The notes below the pieces were generated by a model. It was not told where the DNA came from, searched no databases, and saw nothing but the letters and a program-made list of their open reading frames with translations. From assembly GCA_012861695.1 (NCBI GenBank), contig JAAOOA010000006.1, positions 30,051,811 to 30,115,810 on the forward strand: a DNA stretch of 64,000 nt. Direction: 5' to 3'. Shown here one piece after another: positions 52,251-64,000 of the stretch (the first letter of the stretch is position 1; each line of letters starts with the position of its first letter). Both the position numbers and the translations under genes were made by a program. This stretch comes from Trematomus loennbergii. Its lineage: Eukaryota > Chordata > Actinopteri > Perciformes > Nototheniidae.

Positions 52251-52450
52251 TGGGGCTTGTAGTTAAGAGCTCCGACAGGCTTGCTGGCCGACTGGAAAAG
52301 TGAGGAGGGAGATGGAGGAGAGATGCACGGCGGCGAAGAGAGCCTCCCCTGCACGGCGCTCATTGGGTTGATGAGGAGCCGGGTCAACAGGCGCACAAAT
52401 GAACGCATGCCGCTCTGCCCAGGCACTGACGCGCAAAGGTTATCGTCTCA
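52250..52450 (-). promoter_or_regulatory. candidate cdh8 promoter (CpG-richer, TATA-less)
   Basis: The stretch upstream of the putative first exon has more CpG than the surrounding AT-rich DNA (for example around 52329-52339, 52356-52361, 52389-52412 and 52428-52433). A CCCAAT box on the minus strand is formed by attggg at about 52362-52367. I see no TATA box in the expected orientation. This fits a CpG-type vertebrate promoter, but placement is inferred only from the donor and base composition. Confidence 0.33.
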
Positions 52451-53724
52451 AATTGCCGGGTGCACCGTAGCTGTAGACATTACATAAGTGTGTGCAGGTA
52501 AAAACCCTCTCATTACTGCTTTTCCCCCCACTCTATAATTGTATTTGAGATGACCCTCGCCTTTCTCGGTTATTAGTGGAAGCCAGGTAATTAGTAAAAC
52601 GAAACCGAAGCTCATTTACTCTGTCATTCGATAGCAGCAAACAGATGGACGTTGTGCCCAGTTGGCACAATAGAATGTAACTATCCTCTTGAAGGCATTT
52701 TACTGAATTCCCTGGCCCTTTAAAGTGACAGTTTATTTGTATTCTCGACACATGATGGAAAAACTTAAGCCCACATTATTGAAAGACAAGTAGCAGGGGA
52801 AGTGTTACACAGGTCTTATTAAAACCGTTTGTGAAAAGGTCATGGTTGCATAGCTGTGTTTGAGTGTGAGTGACAGCAGAAGGGGGCCCATGCTGCTGTC
52901 CACGGAGAGGGCCCTCTAGTGTTTGTCCGGATACTTGGCAGCCTTGGGGGAGGGGGGGAGCAGCCTTCATTAGTGAAGCAGGAGAGGATGGTCAGTGTAT
53001 TGTCTGACACAGGTTGATTTTTTCCCCTCGGCTATGACACTCGTTTGATGAAACAACCCATGGAGTATTAAACCTCGGCATGCTGATATCTCCCCATTCC
53101 CTCAACTCAACCTAAAGTGCGTGCATGCATATTCAGGGTGTCAAAGCACAACATGTTATTGTTCCCCCTTAACATAACAGCCTCTTAGGCTCACACAGTG
53201 GAGGCCTTTTGACCCGAGTGCCATAGATCCCAATTAGCAAAGACATCAAGTCTACCATTATTTATTTCTGTACCGTTTAATTTCCTTCCCACTCACACTT
53301 TGATGTTGCAGCTGCGTTTCAGTTGGGAATTCTCCAATCATCTTTTTTTAAAGACTCTGCTGCATAATACATTAGACTGTAAATGTTGAGCCATGTTTCT
53401 CTTCCTTGGAGTGAATGAAGTGTTCATTGACGGACACATATCGGACATGTGTGTGGAGAGTTAAATGTATGAAAAAGACAGCTCCGGGCAGCCGTTCATT
53501 TAAAAATACACAGTACATTTTGTAGGTAAATGGGGCAGGAAACAACTTTTCAAATCCATCCTGTGTGGCATTTGTGTAGGAGGGATGAGTTGATTAAAAG
53601 TTGCAAATAAGCTTCCTGTCTAACCTGCAAACAAATTAAAATAGTTGCAACGTTTTGAATACAAGACGACATTTGCCTGATGAAGGTCTATAAGAAAAGT
53701 ACATTAATAGATAATCATATTTAT

Positions 53725-53828
53725 TTAAAGGGGACCTATCATGCAAAATGCACTTTTGTACGTCTTTTATACATGAATGTGTGTACTACACTATATTATT
53801 CAAATATAGCATGATAGGTCCACTTTAA
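53725..53828. mobile_element. 104-bp TTAA-flanked mini-MITE (hairpin)
   Basis: TTAAAGGGGACCTATCATGC at 53725 is mirrored by GCATGATAGGTCCACTTTAA ending at 53828. TTAA is present at both edges. The whole element could fold into one hairpin. The termini resemble an abundant teleost MITE family. Confidence 0.75.
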
Positions 53829-53929
53829 ACATATGAGACATTAAAAGAAGACTTAAGTAAACCTAGAGGAAAACATCCAGGTAGAGTGAAGTCAGTGTGC
53901 ATTTAACATTGTTCCTAATGGCCAGCAGG

Positions 53930-54520
53930 GGGAGCCTACATTGGTTTTAAAGATAAGTTGCATACAAGTCTATGAGAGAATTCCCCTTCTTTCGCTTAAT
54001 TTATTACCTTCGTAAGATTGTTCCAAAACGTTTGTGATCTCAATCTCTAGTTTATGGTCTTCTTCAATAAAACACCATGGATTATTTGTAAACTAAGTCA
54101 CAATTAAAGAGTCTACATTTGCTTTAAAAACAAGTCTGATTGCATAGAAGTCTATGAGAAAATTACTGGACTTCTTACTTGATTTATTTCCTTTCTTAAA
54201 CATTTTTCCAATAAGAATATGGCCTCAATCCCTAGTTTATAGTCTTCTTGGATAAAGCACAATGTATTTGTTTGTAAATGATGGTCTGAATTAGAGTAAA
54301 ATACAAGCAGGATTGCTTGAGGGTGCATCTACCTTGTTATTCATTTGCAACCACACAGCGCTGCTCATTCTGGGTGCTTTCCATGTTTCCAGTAACAACT
54401 TTACCTCATTCACAGTGTCACTTCAGGTTTAAAACAAGATGGCGACGGCCAACATTCTAAACCCAAGGCTTCATAACTCAAGTCCACAAGCCAATAAGTA
54501 ACGTAACGGTGACTCCATCT
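53930..54520. repeat. teleost interspersed repeat with internal tandem duplication
   Basis: Motifs recognised from a common teleost repeat are GTCTATGAGAAAATTAC, TTGATTTATT, CTCAATCTCTAGTTTATGGTC, TCTTCAATAAAACACCATG, AAGATGGCGACGGCCAAC and AAGGCTTCATAACTCAAGTC. A unit of about 180 bp is repeated once in direct orientation (about 53945-54075 and 54122-54258). A relative of its left part is at 468-612. Confidence 0.6.
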
Positions 54521-54629
54521 TCTTTCTTAACACAGACAATATGCTGGATCTCTTGGTGTGGTGTAATTACTTTGATGATGCCCCCCTCCCACACCCACAC
54601 ACACCCCCCCCCCACACACAGACACACAC

Positions 54630-54630
<1 letters not shown>

Positions 54631-54668
<38 letters not shown>
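54631..54668. repeat. (CAGA)n microsatellite beside a C/CA-rich tract
   Basis: About nine CAGA/ACAG units follow a C-rich and CA-rich stretch at 54583-54630. Confidence 0.9.
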
Positions 54669-55419
54669 CATACATGCATGCAGTGCCTAACACAACACCG
54701 TAAAAGTGCCGAAGCACAGCCCTAATTCATGCTAAATACAACTCTACATAAACTAAATGACTGTCATTCATGGCACGTTCTCTGAAACGCGTAAGGTAAT
54801 CGCACCGCTAACATCAGGTCAATCTGAAACCCACTCATCATTCAAAATCTCGTTCTGTGAGTGGAGTTCTGTGAACATGAGAAGGCTCTATAGCTTTAAA
54901 TTAGTGATTAATTCCACCTACATGGCCCCTGCCAGTGATCAAAATATCAGATGGCTTTAAAAAAAAAAAAGGCAAGCAAGTGAAGGGGAAATGGTCTTTA
55001 GAATCCAAGCATCCTCAATCGATCATTAGTTACTGCCTTGTCAGTGGTATTAATCACAGAGCTGTTGCAGTGTGTGCTTCTGACTTCAACATCTGAAACT
55101 CTGCACAACTCACCGCAGCGGGATTGTACTACTGTATATTGTCATGTTTTTGCATGACTTGGATTCTCTAGTATGTTATTTGTTCTCTGGCCAATCACTT
55201 GAAGCACACAACTTGCTCACACCAGGGTATTCTCAGTTGCAGGTATGAGCCTGTTAAGTGTCATCAAGGACACATTTCTGCAAATAACCCGCACCACCAG
55301 CACCCCTGCATACTCATTTGGCAGACTTAACACCTATCAATCATTTTGATGAGTCTTCATAGAAACAGTGTCCAGCCTGAGGTTGGTACCCAGGAATGGC
55401 AAACTATGCTTTCAGCCTG

Positions 55420-55505
55420 ATGCTCCTTCTTCTTTACTTTATGCTCTTTCTTCTTTACTTATGCTCTTTCTTCTTTACCTTATGCTCTTTCTTCTTTACT
55501 TTTTC
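55420..55505. repeat. minisatellite, about four units of roughly 20 bp
   Basis: Pyrimidine-rich unit TATGCTCTTTCTTCTTTACT repeated head to tail, with small length differences between units. Confidence 0.9.
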
Positions 55506-56379
55506 TTCATTGTAATCGTCACTGGTAGGCCCCCTCTCACCCCCTGCTGTGTCACCCCAACCCTTAACAGACAGCTGCAGCTGGCCAAGCTCATCCATAG
55601 CAAATCCTGCAAAAATATGTTCCTCTTTGGAAAGGTGCCTTCAAGGGAAAACTGTCATAACGAGAAAAACAATTGATGTTTACGTTTGCATGACCTGTGA
55701 CACCTTGTCGTCATGGAAATAAGGACTCTTCGCAAAAAACCAAGAGGCCATTTTTGGTTCCAGAAAAATGCATCTTGCAAGTTTCAATGTTAAGGATTAA
55801 CTTTGATGTATTGACAGTAATGGAATATAATATTAACTTTTTTCATTAATGTATAATCACCTAAAAATAGAATTGTGTGTTTTGTGTATTCATTAGACTA
55901 GAATGAACACGTCAAATCCACATGTAAATGGTTTCTCTCGTACGGAATACGCCATGTTGTGCCCCCATTTCTCTACAGTATCCCAGAATGGACAAACCAA
56001 TCTCTAGCTATGGGCTTTTAACAGTTTAACAAAACATGGTGGACACTGTTGATTCCCTGAAACATTGAAAAGGCGAGGGGTTTGGGGAGGGGTTCTCAGT
56101 CAGTTGCAATCTGCAACCTCACCACGAGATATCACTAAATCATACTCCCTAGACTTTGAATATATATAAAATAAAATAATAGTTTGATATGACCTGTTAA
56201 CAACATTCCAAAATGTTATCTTTATGCAGCAGATCACACAAATCCTACATTGTTATGTCTACAGTATCTTGTACTTTTAGACCAAGATATTTACCAAGTA
56301 TTAGGGTAAGGCTCTACAAGTCTAAGTATACAGGGAGTTGAGAGTTTCAGCTCCACAGTGTTTCCATATAACCCTGGAG

Positions 56380-56959
56380 TAGGGCTGTCCCGAATACCAT
56401 TTTCCGGGGGGGTTGCGTAGTAATCAGCAGCGAACCGCTTCAACGCGTGTATTTCGGTTTAATCACGGCATTCATTTTGTTATTCTACAGTATTGTTGTT
56501 TTATAGTTATTTGTTAATGTATACAACCCAATTTGTGTTCTTTGAAATTGAAAAGGATATTGCATTGCGTTTGTTACTTTCGTTGCAGTTGTATATGTCT
56601 TAAGTGTAATTTGGCTTGGCTTCCAATTTGTATATGGACATGCTTTTATTTTGAAGGAGAGTTAGCGCTGTTGACAGGAAGTTGTTGTTGCTATGGAAAC
56701 AACGTGACGGAGATTAACGGAGAAAAATAATATCTACATATAAAGACGGAGAAAGTCAACGATAACGTTTATGGTTAAGTGTTAGCACCCCCGAAGAGGC
56801 ACAAGCTCTTACGTTGATATTGGAGTTTTCAATAAATTAAATTGGCAGCCGCAGTAGGCCTACAGCGCGGCTGCCAAAAAAAAGAATATCCGAATAACGA
56901 AATTGAAACCCGAATAGTACTCCAACGAACGAATATTTGGATATTCGGGTACAGCCCTA
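56380..56959. mobile_element. 580-bp hAT non-autonomous element with perfect 8-bp duplication
   Basis: The terminal repeat TAGGGCTGTCCCGAATA at the left matches the complement of the right end (TAGGGCTGTACCCGAATA) with one extra base. The sequence CCCTGGAG occurs directly before (56372-56379) and directly after (56960-56967) the element, a perfect 8-bp target duplication of the hAT type. The interior has no transposase frame. Perfect flanks suggest a fairly recent insertion. Confidence 0.88.
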
Positions 56960-59900
56960 CCCTGGAGCTGGTTTATTTACACTGGCTTCATGTGAAATTT
57001 AGATTGCAGTAAAAATCCTATGAATTGTTTTCAAGGCGAACAATTTAGCTCCACAGGAAATCAGTTGTTCTCAAAATGTTTGGTAAGTTAACACATTGGG
57101 TAGTTAAAATGTTTACGTTACTGGCAGTTATTAAATTAAGAATAGTTATTACTACATATTGGCTTCTACACAAGGTAACCCTAACCCTAACCACAACCTG
57201 GCCTCAACTTAACCGAAACACGCTCATATTAGTCTTTTTAAATACACATTTTGTTGTTCACGTTGTAAAACTTTTTGTTTCAGTTAACGATGTATAAACA
57301 CCCAAGGTCGAACACATTCAGACTGAAGCTGTTTTATATGTCAAACTCATCTGGTAAGATTGTGTTATCGAGAAAAACAAAAAACATTGCAGCTTTAATT
57401 GAAGGTAGACCATTGGGAATAATGGTCATTCACATCATGCTACCAGGATTTCCCAGGTGACCAAGAGATTGAATCTCCTGAAGTTTTTGGGCTGCTGCCA
57501 AAACCATTAGGGCAAAAGAAAGGTTACAATGACGTTACAATGCCATTCATGAATTAGAGTACTGTGAGAGATGGGGGCAGGGGGAATGGCTCTGTGTCTG
57601 AATTGACAAAAAGTGTCTTCATTTCCTCCTCTTCACCTTGTCCCCCAGTCTCGGTCAATAAAACATTAATATAGAATATCAGTAAAAGTGCTGTACTCAA
57701 AGTCGTGTGGCTGGTGGACATAAAAGGCTTTGGAAATACTCATTGTTCTTCATTGTCAAGTGTTGCCCTCTCCATTTGACAGTATAATATTAACAGCACA
57801 ATTGAGTACCCTGGCTGGTTCCTTCCATTTGACTCTCTTCAAAACCACTGTGGCAGGTTTTTAAAAATCCTTTTTCTTTTGAGTTGTGAATTGTTTAAAA
57901 TGTCAAAATATGCAAATCACCAGCTTATTTGAATCACGAAACGTTGAAAATAATCAAACTTATATTTGAGTGGAGTGTAAGGAGAATGTTAAAATATCCC
58001 TCCTGCTTAAACACTTTGAGTGTTTTGTACGGAAAATGTGCAACCAATCCCCCCCCAACGCTTGACGTCGTTGACACATTGTGGGTGTGTTTGAGCGAGC
58101 CCGAAGTATAAGTACAGCATGTGGCACATTAGCATTCCTAAAAGTCACACTTTAATTGGTTGCAGATTAAAGTTAATTGATTTAGCTGATAGTTTTAAAG
58201 CTCCTGAAGATAATTAAGTGCAGTGTTGAGAATTCTGATATGTTGATATTTTGTGAGTGAACAACCTGCGACGCGTGGGTACAACATAACGTTAACTAAC
58301 ATCTTAATCATGCAAATTGAAAAACACGGCGGATTTAATTATCATCGGTCGAATCGCTGGTCCTCATTAATTACATTGGGCTTATTTATTCACTTTCACA
58401 TATCTATTCCACTTACTTCCCAATTATGCAGGACAGTCCTCGGTCCCCCGCTGATAGAACAAACAGGGATTCTATTCCTGCTTCATTAGGGGACGCATGT
58501 AATAAGACGCTGAGGGGATGGAGCGACAAATGAGTATCCAAGGTTGAAGAGCAGCAGCAACAAGCACAGCAGCAGGAATGATTATGAGGCTTTCTTGCTA
58601 CATATATTCATTTATATATATATTGAGTCTATTGCGTTCTTATTGGAATGTCCGAACAGAGGCCTAATTTACTCCATAATAATAATAAACTTTTCATAGT
58701 GAAGTTTTCTGAAAAAAGGTTACTAAGATCTTTCCCAACGAAAGAACAGCAAATAAAAATCATAAACTCCAATACAACAACAATATAATAAAACACAAAC
58801 AGAGGGATCAGAAAAACATAAAAATACAGGAGGAGAGAATAAAGTGGAGAATATATAAAATGGCAAGGGAGAGACAATAAAACCCAGCAACATATTAAAT
58901 ATTCATGAACGCTTCGCTATAAAAGGAGGTTTATAGAACTCTTGTGAATTAACTCACATGACACACAGCCCACCAACACATTTAAAAAACAAGTTTATAT
59001 GCTGTTTTAAAATTGTTAGCTGACACTGAAATGAATTCAATTAATTAGCAGATGTTGAATTTAGCTATCGTAAGCATTAATTAACTGATCTAATTCATGA
59101 GCAACATTAACATGTCTTTTTTCAGGTGAGAACAGGGAAACAGCTGAGCATGTGTTTGCGGGTCAGCGTTGAATTAGAATTTCACTTTGAGCATGGCTGA
59201 ACGATTTATTATATCATATCTTTAGGACAAATCCATTACATTCTAATTTATTCAAACAATGCAAGAAATGTAGGTATTAAAGCCCTAAGTTTCTTATTTA
59301 CAGTGAACATAAGCAGTGAATAGTTTTTTTCCCAATAGGGTGCCAGACATAGTTTTGGGAAGAATACTCCACCACAATTCTATTGGGTCAACACAATGTT
59401 GTAACAACTGTTTATGGTTGTAACATTGCATTAAATAAAACCCTGTCTGCAACCAAATGATGTTACCATATAACTGGACAGAATTATCAATTTCCTTTCG
59501 ATGTAAACATATTTTTTCCAGTATTAGGTTCTTAGTTTTTGACAAAAAGGTAAATATATATTAAAGAAAAACTCCCTGGTTTTGTTTAGGCAACCACGGT
59601 GCCTGGCTAGTTTAAGCTCATGATGCTGCTTGAAATAAGTATATTTGTTACACTATTTAAGTTCCGGACCTAAATTAAAACTAAAAAGTATGCATTGACT
59701 TTTGCTTTAATGGGACACAAAAAGCTAGCAAAAGTCTCATGTTTGTTTTGAAAAACCAATCCGCACTGAACTTTTGCACTTTGTTGATGTCTGCTGACCA
59801 ACATTTGAAACAGTTATGTGATATATCAAAAAACAGACCTAATCCAAAATAATTGTTTTTTCTCTTGGAACGTTACGACAATGCTTTCTGGGAACCTATT

Positions 59901-62142
59901 TTCAGGAGACTAGGCTGGTAAATGACATATACAATAATACAAAGCACAGAAACCATTAGTTTGGATAGTGTTGGGAATTTCTTAGCCTTTTCTAACCAAT
60001 AGCCATTGAGATTGATGGACCAACAGAGCAACATTGCCGTCCCAAAGACACTAGCATGTCTTCGAAAGTCAATGTGGCTAATGCACAGGATGTGTTGCAC
60101 TTGTTTTAAGAGCCTCTGTTTGAAAGTGACTGTGCACCAGTGAGAGCTTATTAGGTGGAGCGGTTGAAGAGGTGATGCAAATTGATGCACTTGTGAGGTC
60201 ACAGTGGTCATAACCTACAAAGGACTGTCAAGGCACCAAGATAGTGAACTACAGTTTTGCGCACAGTTAAAGTTTGCAATATTTAATATATCATATTTGT
60301 TTCAGATATGGACACCTACACAGTGTGATTGCTCACAATTGTCCAGAATCAGCATCCAAATATATGTCTGTGTCTCTTAAGTATGTCTATACAAGCCACA
60401 AATAACCAACTCGAGTTCTAGGAGTTGTCCATACTGCATTTGATCGACGAAAGTGACCAATTTGTATTTATTGATATGCTTGATGTGATTAAGTATCTCT
60501 AAACATTGATTTTGTAGACAGTTCTGCATTGTAACTTGAGATAAAGTCACGTAAGGACTTCACATCACCCAGCTCTTTCTATTAACATCAGTCTGTCCCT
60601 CCACCAGCCTCATTACAGTTGTGACGTTTACAAGCGTTGGGATACAATACTGAATGTGGCTCAAAAGAGGTAATTTGACATTAATCGGATGTAATGTGAG
60701 AGGGAGGTTATAGATGAAGACAAGTGCTAGCAGAGGAGTCCTATGATGAGATGAGGACGGACATCAATAGACATTGATGGTTGTAATGAATAGACAGAGT
60801 GCTGCGGTAATGACACTTTACCTTTAATAGTGCTCATTAAGAAGACTAGCCACTTGGTTGACGAGGATGAAAGATGAGCTCTGTCGTCAGGCCATAGACG
60901 GAGGAAGAGTCTTATGAATGTCTTTGCTGATAAGAGGTAAAAAATATATATATGGAAGACGCAAGGTTCTTATAGTCATGGTCAACCAGGAGCCAGTCGA
61001 GTACAATTTGATTGATGGGCAGAATGAGAGACACTGAAAGAATGGAGGGAACATTTGTAAAACAAAAACAATTGTGCTAGAAATTTTAAGTTCTGCCTCA
61101 AAGCATAATTAGTCTTACATTGTTCATTTAATAATTGTCCATTTACATATTCTGATGGAAAAAGCACAACATTACGTTTTTTATATCAATCACAAACCCT
61201 GTTTTCTCGCATGCCTTCACGGTAAGCAAATCATTAACAAAACTTGTTATTTGGAAGTTAATGGGGGTCGGTCTGTTTTCAAATATAGAAATCTGTGTTT
61301 TTATTTGGAAGTGTTTTAAATTGTAGAGAAACATTTTGGAAGATAGTGAGCATACGACTGGATAAATAACAGTTAACTGTGAAGTTATGCAAGTTTTCTT
61401 CGATAAGGAATTTATATACAACTGGTCATTTTGTGGGTGAAGCATTCATTCAACATTAAACCAGAGTTGCAAAAAGTGCAAAGAAGTGTAAAGAATGAAC
61501 AGTAATATTCACTGGGTGAAATATTAAATAAAGAAAAAAACAAGGAAGATATGATTACAATAAATAGAAAATTGGAACAGTTATGTTATAAGAGTACGTA
61601 ATGAGTATGCTAATATGTATAAAGTATAGATGTGGGTACAATTATTTCGAACAGTATGTATATACAGACTACAGAGCTGGAGGTATGATTTAAATACAGT
61701 CTTAACACTATTTAGATCTGACATGCACAGTGAAGTCAGTGGTATAAATGTGATATATTTTACAAGTCAGTATATACACAGCATGGACGGTTGTGTACGT
61801 TTAGTATTTTTGCAGGGGTAAGTGTGAGCTAGCAACCAATATCAATATTTCCCAATAGCCATAAACAACAAGGAAAAGTACTCTCCAAACCAGAATTACT
61901 AGTATGCATTTTTGTTTATTTACAAATGGGTATAGGACAACCCGACTAAAAGCTGTAGACATTACAAACTAACCCCCTGACCTCTATGTGAGTTCACATT
62001 TCTACTACTATCAATAAAGGTGCTTGTCGCACAACTCAACATTTTAATTCGGACAAGATTAAAAGTTGATATTTCCCCTTGTAAGTGTTGTTTTATGCAA
62101 CACATGTACATTAACAGCTGTATTGATTTTTGCACACAACAC

Positions 62143-63234
62143 CAGAGTCCTGTACTACGAAGCTGGATTTTCGCTTAGCCGGCTAAATTCAGGGAAATCT
62201 CGGGCTTTCCGGTCCTACGACGCTGGTTCTCTTTTTAGCAGGCTAGATTTCCATGGTAACTTATGCTGAGCGGCAAACCTGCTCCGGAGCAGGTTAGGTG
62301 GCAGGCTAAGAGATCAACTCAGTGAAAGCACCGCCTGCTGACCAATCAGAGCTCCGTGTGCGGAGTTTAAAGCTATCAAGTCATATTACAGGATAGAGGA
62401 AATACAGAAAAACTGCCGTTGCAGGAAAGACGGCCGGCCAAAATCAACTGACTGTGTGAACGTGTAAATTAATAGAATATCCCCTCCCATCTTCAGAGCA
62501 ATCTGACTATTATAATATTAGCGTTAAGAAAGCTTACTTAAATATCTGCCACGACATAAGTAACCGGATCAGAGTAACATTAAGTACAGTCCGCGGCACT
62601 GTACTGCACTGTGTTCCATTATCATTCATATCATATCACATCATAATGTATCATATATTTCCTTATTTGAGTCAGCTTCTTGAGCCGTATCTGGCCGTGC
62701 AACACTCACAGTGTCACATACTGTATGCAGAAGTATTATTTTAAGCAACACATTAAGTTGACGAAACACTCGAGTCAAATGTAATTAAAGTCAGATCCAC
62801 TCGTGTCTTGGACGGGGCAGTGATTTCATAAACCTGTTAATGTACGCATTCAAACACTTTTTCTTTTACCAGCTGTATTCACCTTGCAGCTGCAGCTATG
62901 TGGCTTTTATCCTGGATAAAGTGTTTAAGTCATGGATGTTTAAAGTTTAACTTCTTCATATTTGACTAATATTAAAGTTCACTTTTCATTCAGGAAGTAT
63001 GACGCTGCGCTGTCAGTACGCTTGTCCATGTTTGTGATTGGTCGAATGCTCCAAATACCACCCCTTTCATGTGAACGCGCACCTAACTAGATAGGACACG
63101 CTGGCTTGAGCGATCCACTTGATAACCGCGTCGTAGTACAGCTTAGCGCCAGCGCGTATGTTTTGGCTTAGGCCAACCGGCTAACTCCAACATATCCAGG
63201 TTAAGTTGAACCAGCTTCGTAGTACAGGCCTCTG
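62143..63234. mobile_element. 1.1-kb TIR element with 'CCTGTACTACGAAGCTGG' ends
   Basis: CAGAG and then CCTGTACTACGAAGCTGG at the left (62143 onward) are mirrored at the right, ending at 63234. A second, imperfect copy of the terminus lies inside each end: TCCTACGACGCTGG at about 62212, and GCGTCGTAGTACAG at about 63129. The CAGAG start resembles hAT elements, but the flanking octamers differ, so no target duplication is confirmed. A CCAATCAGAG motif and short frames are present, but no transposase. Confidence 0.7.
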
Positions 63235-64000
63235 ATGTCAAGATGTTTAGGGTCAGGGTTAGCCTTGTTTTATCTTCTCAATTCTTAGTATGACCTGAAA
63301 GTAAGTATATAGTGAGTTCCAACTGCATAGTATGTGGATTATGATAAATGTGAAATAACTGGAGGTTTAGATAAGCAAGAATTTCTGAGTATGAGTTGTG
63401 AGTTAACTGGACATACTCCAACGCCCATAAATACTACTCGTCACTGCTGTTTTCGGCAATAAAGCTCTGAAAAACCCACTGTACACCAGCTGCTCTGCAC
63501 CAAACAGCAACAAGACAAAGTCAGCAACTAGCTAGAATGAACACAGGGGAGCATTTAACAGCAAAAGGGCCAGATATTTCCCTCAAGAATTGCCAGAAAT
63601 TTAAAAAAAACAGCTCAAAAGTGAATATTGGACTAAGATATTGAATCGTACCACAGGCATGGCGCCAAATAAATGTAAATGATGCTCCTTTACTGATTCT
63701 TAACACCTGCTTCAAATATCTACATGATAAGTCAATACATCAGTTATTGCTGCTTTAATTGATATGTGATTATTGATGACTATAATACCTCATGTTTGCA
63801 TGTTCACAACAAAAAATAAATGACTTTATTGACTTTTTCATACCGTCATTCACCCCCCCGCCCCTTATTTCTCACATCTCTTAATCAAATTTGGGAATTT
63901 TCACGCCAAAAGTTTAAAGTTCGGCATAGATTTTTCCCCAAAAAATGTTTGGAAAATAAAGTGACAGGTAATGTCTATCAATACATCTTTAAAAATACTA

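Larger units (their letters stand above)
52451..64000. other. 5' flank of cdh8, no second gene recognised
   Basis: Open frames here are short and lack splice signals or recognisable domains. Repeats at 53725-54520, 55420-55505, 56380-56959 and 62143-63234 are listed separately. The rest (about 57000-62100) is AT-rich DNA in which I see nothing specific. A large gene-poor flank is common for neuronal type II cadherin loci. Confidence 0.6.

Overview
The window is non-coding-rich vertebrate nuclear DNA, almost certainly from a ray-finned (percomorph-like) fish. The evidence is split genes with GT-AG introns, long (CA)n and (GATA)n microsatellites, and many short terminal-inverted-repeat (TIR) transposons with target-site duplications. 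There are no operons, ribosome-binding sites, phage, CRISPR or bacterial features.

One gene is supported. Two coding exons on the minus strand are the first two coding exons of a type II classical cadherin, best matched to cadherin-8 (cdh8). Coding exon 1 (49660-49917; its 5'UTR runs back to about 50165) carries the signal peptide, a short prodomain, a furin site (RAKR) and the Trp2/Trp4 strand-swap arm of EC1. The next exon (11652-11946, 295 nt) carries the rest of EC1, the DINDN calcium linker and the start of EC2. The intron between them is about 37.7 kb. A good splice donor at 52065-52070, next to a CpG-richer stretch, suggests a non-coding first exon and promoter near 52.1-52.45 kb. The remaining exons (EC2-EC5, transmembrane segment, cytoplasmic tail) must lie to the left of position 1.

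Layout, left to right. 1-11651 is the next cdh8 intron, with a (GATA)n array, MITE copies and a 762-bp TAA-flanked element. 11652-11946 is the EC1 exon. 11947-49659 is the giant intron, with nested transposons (17330-18791), four long CA/GT tracts or arrays, a cluster of DNA transposons at 38.1-40.8 kb and a paired octamer site at 34681. 49660-50165 is the signal-peptide exon. 50166-52070 is the first intron. 52071-64000 is the putative non-coding exon, promoter and 5' flank, holding three more TIR elements and no recognisable second gene.

I did not find a previously undescribed gene system. The most useful leads are transposon architecture (nested insertion, seven copies of an octamer in subterminal DNA, duplicated TIRs) and a few candidate cis-regulatory sites in the cdh8 intron and promoter.
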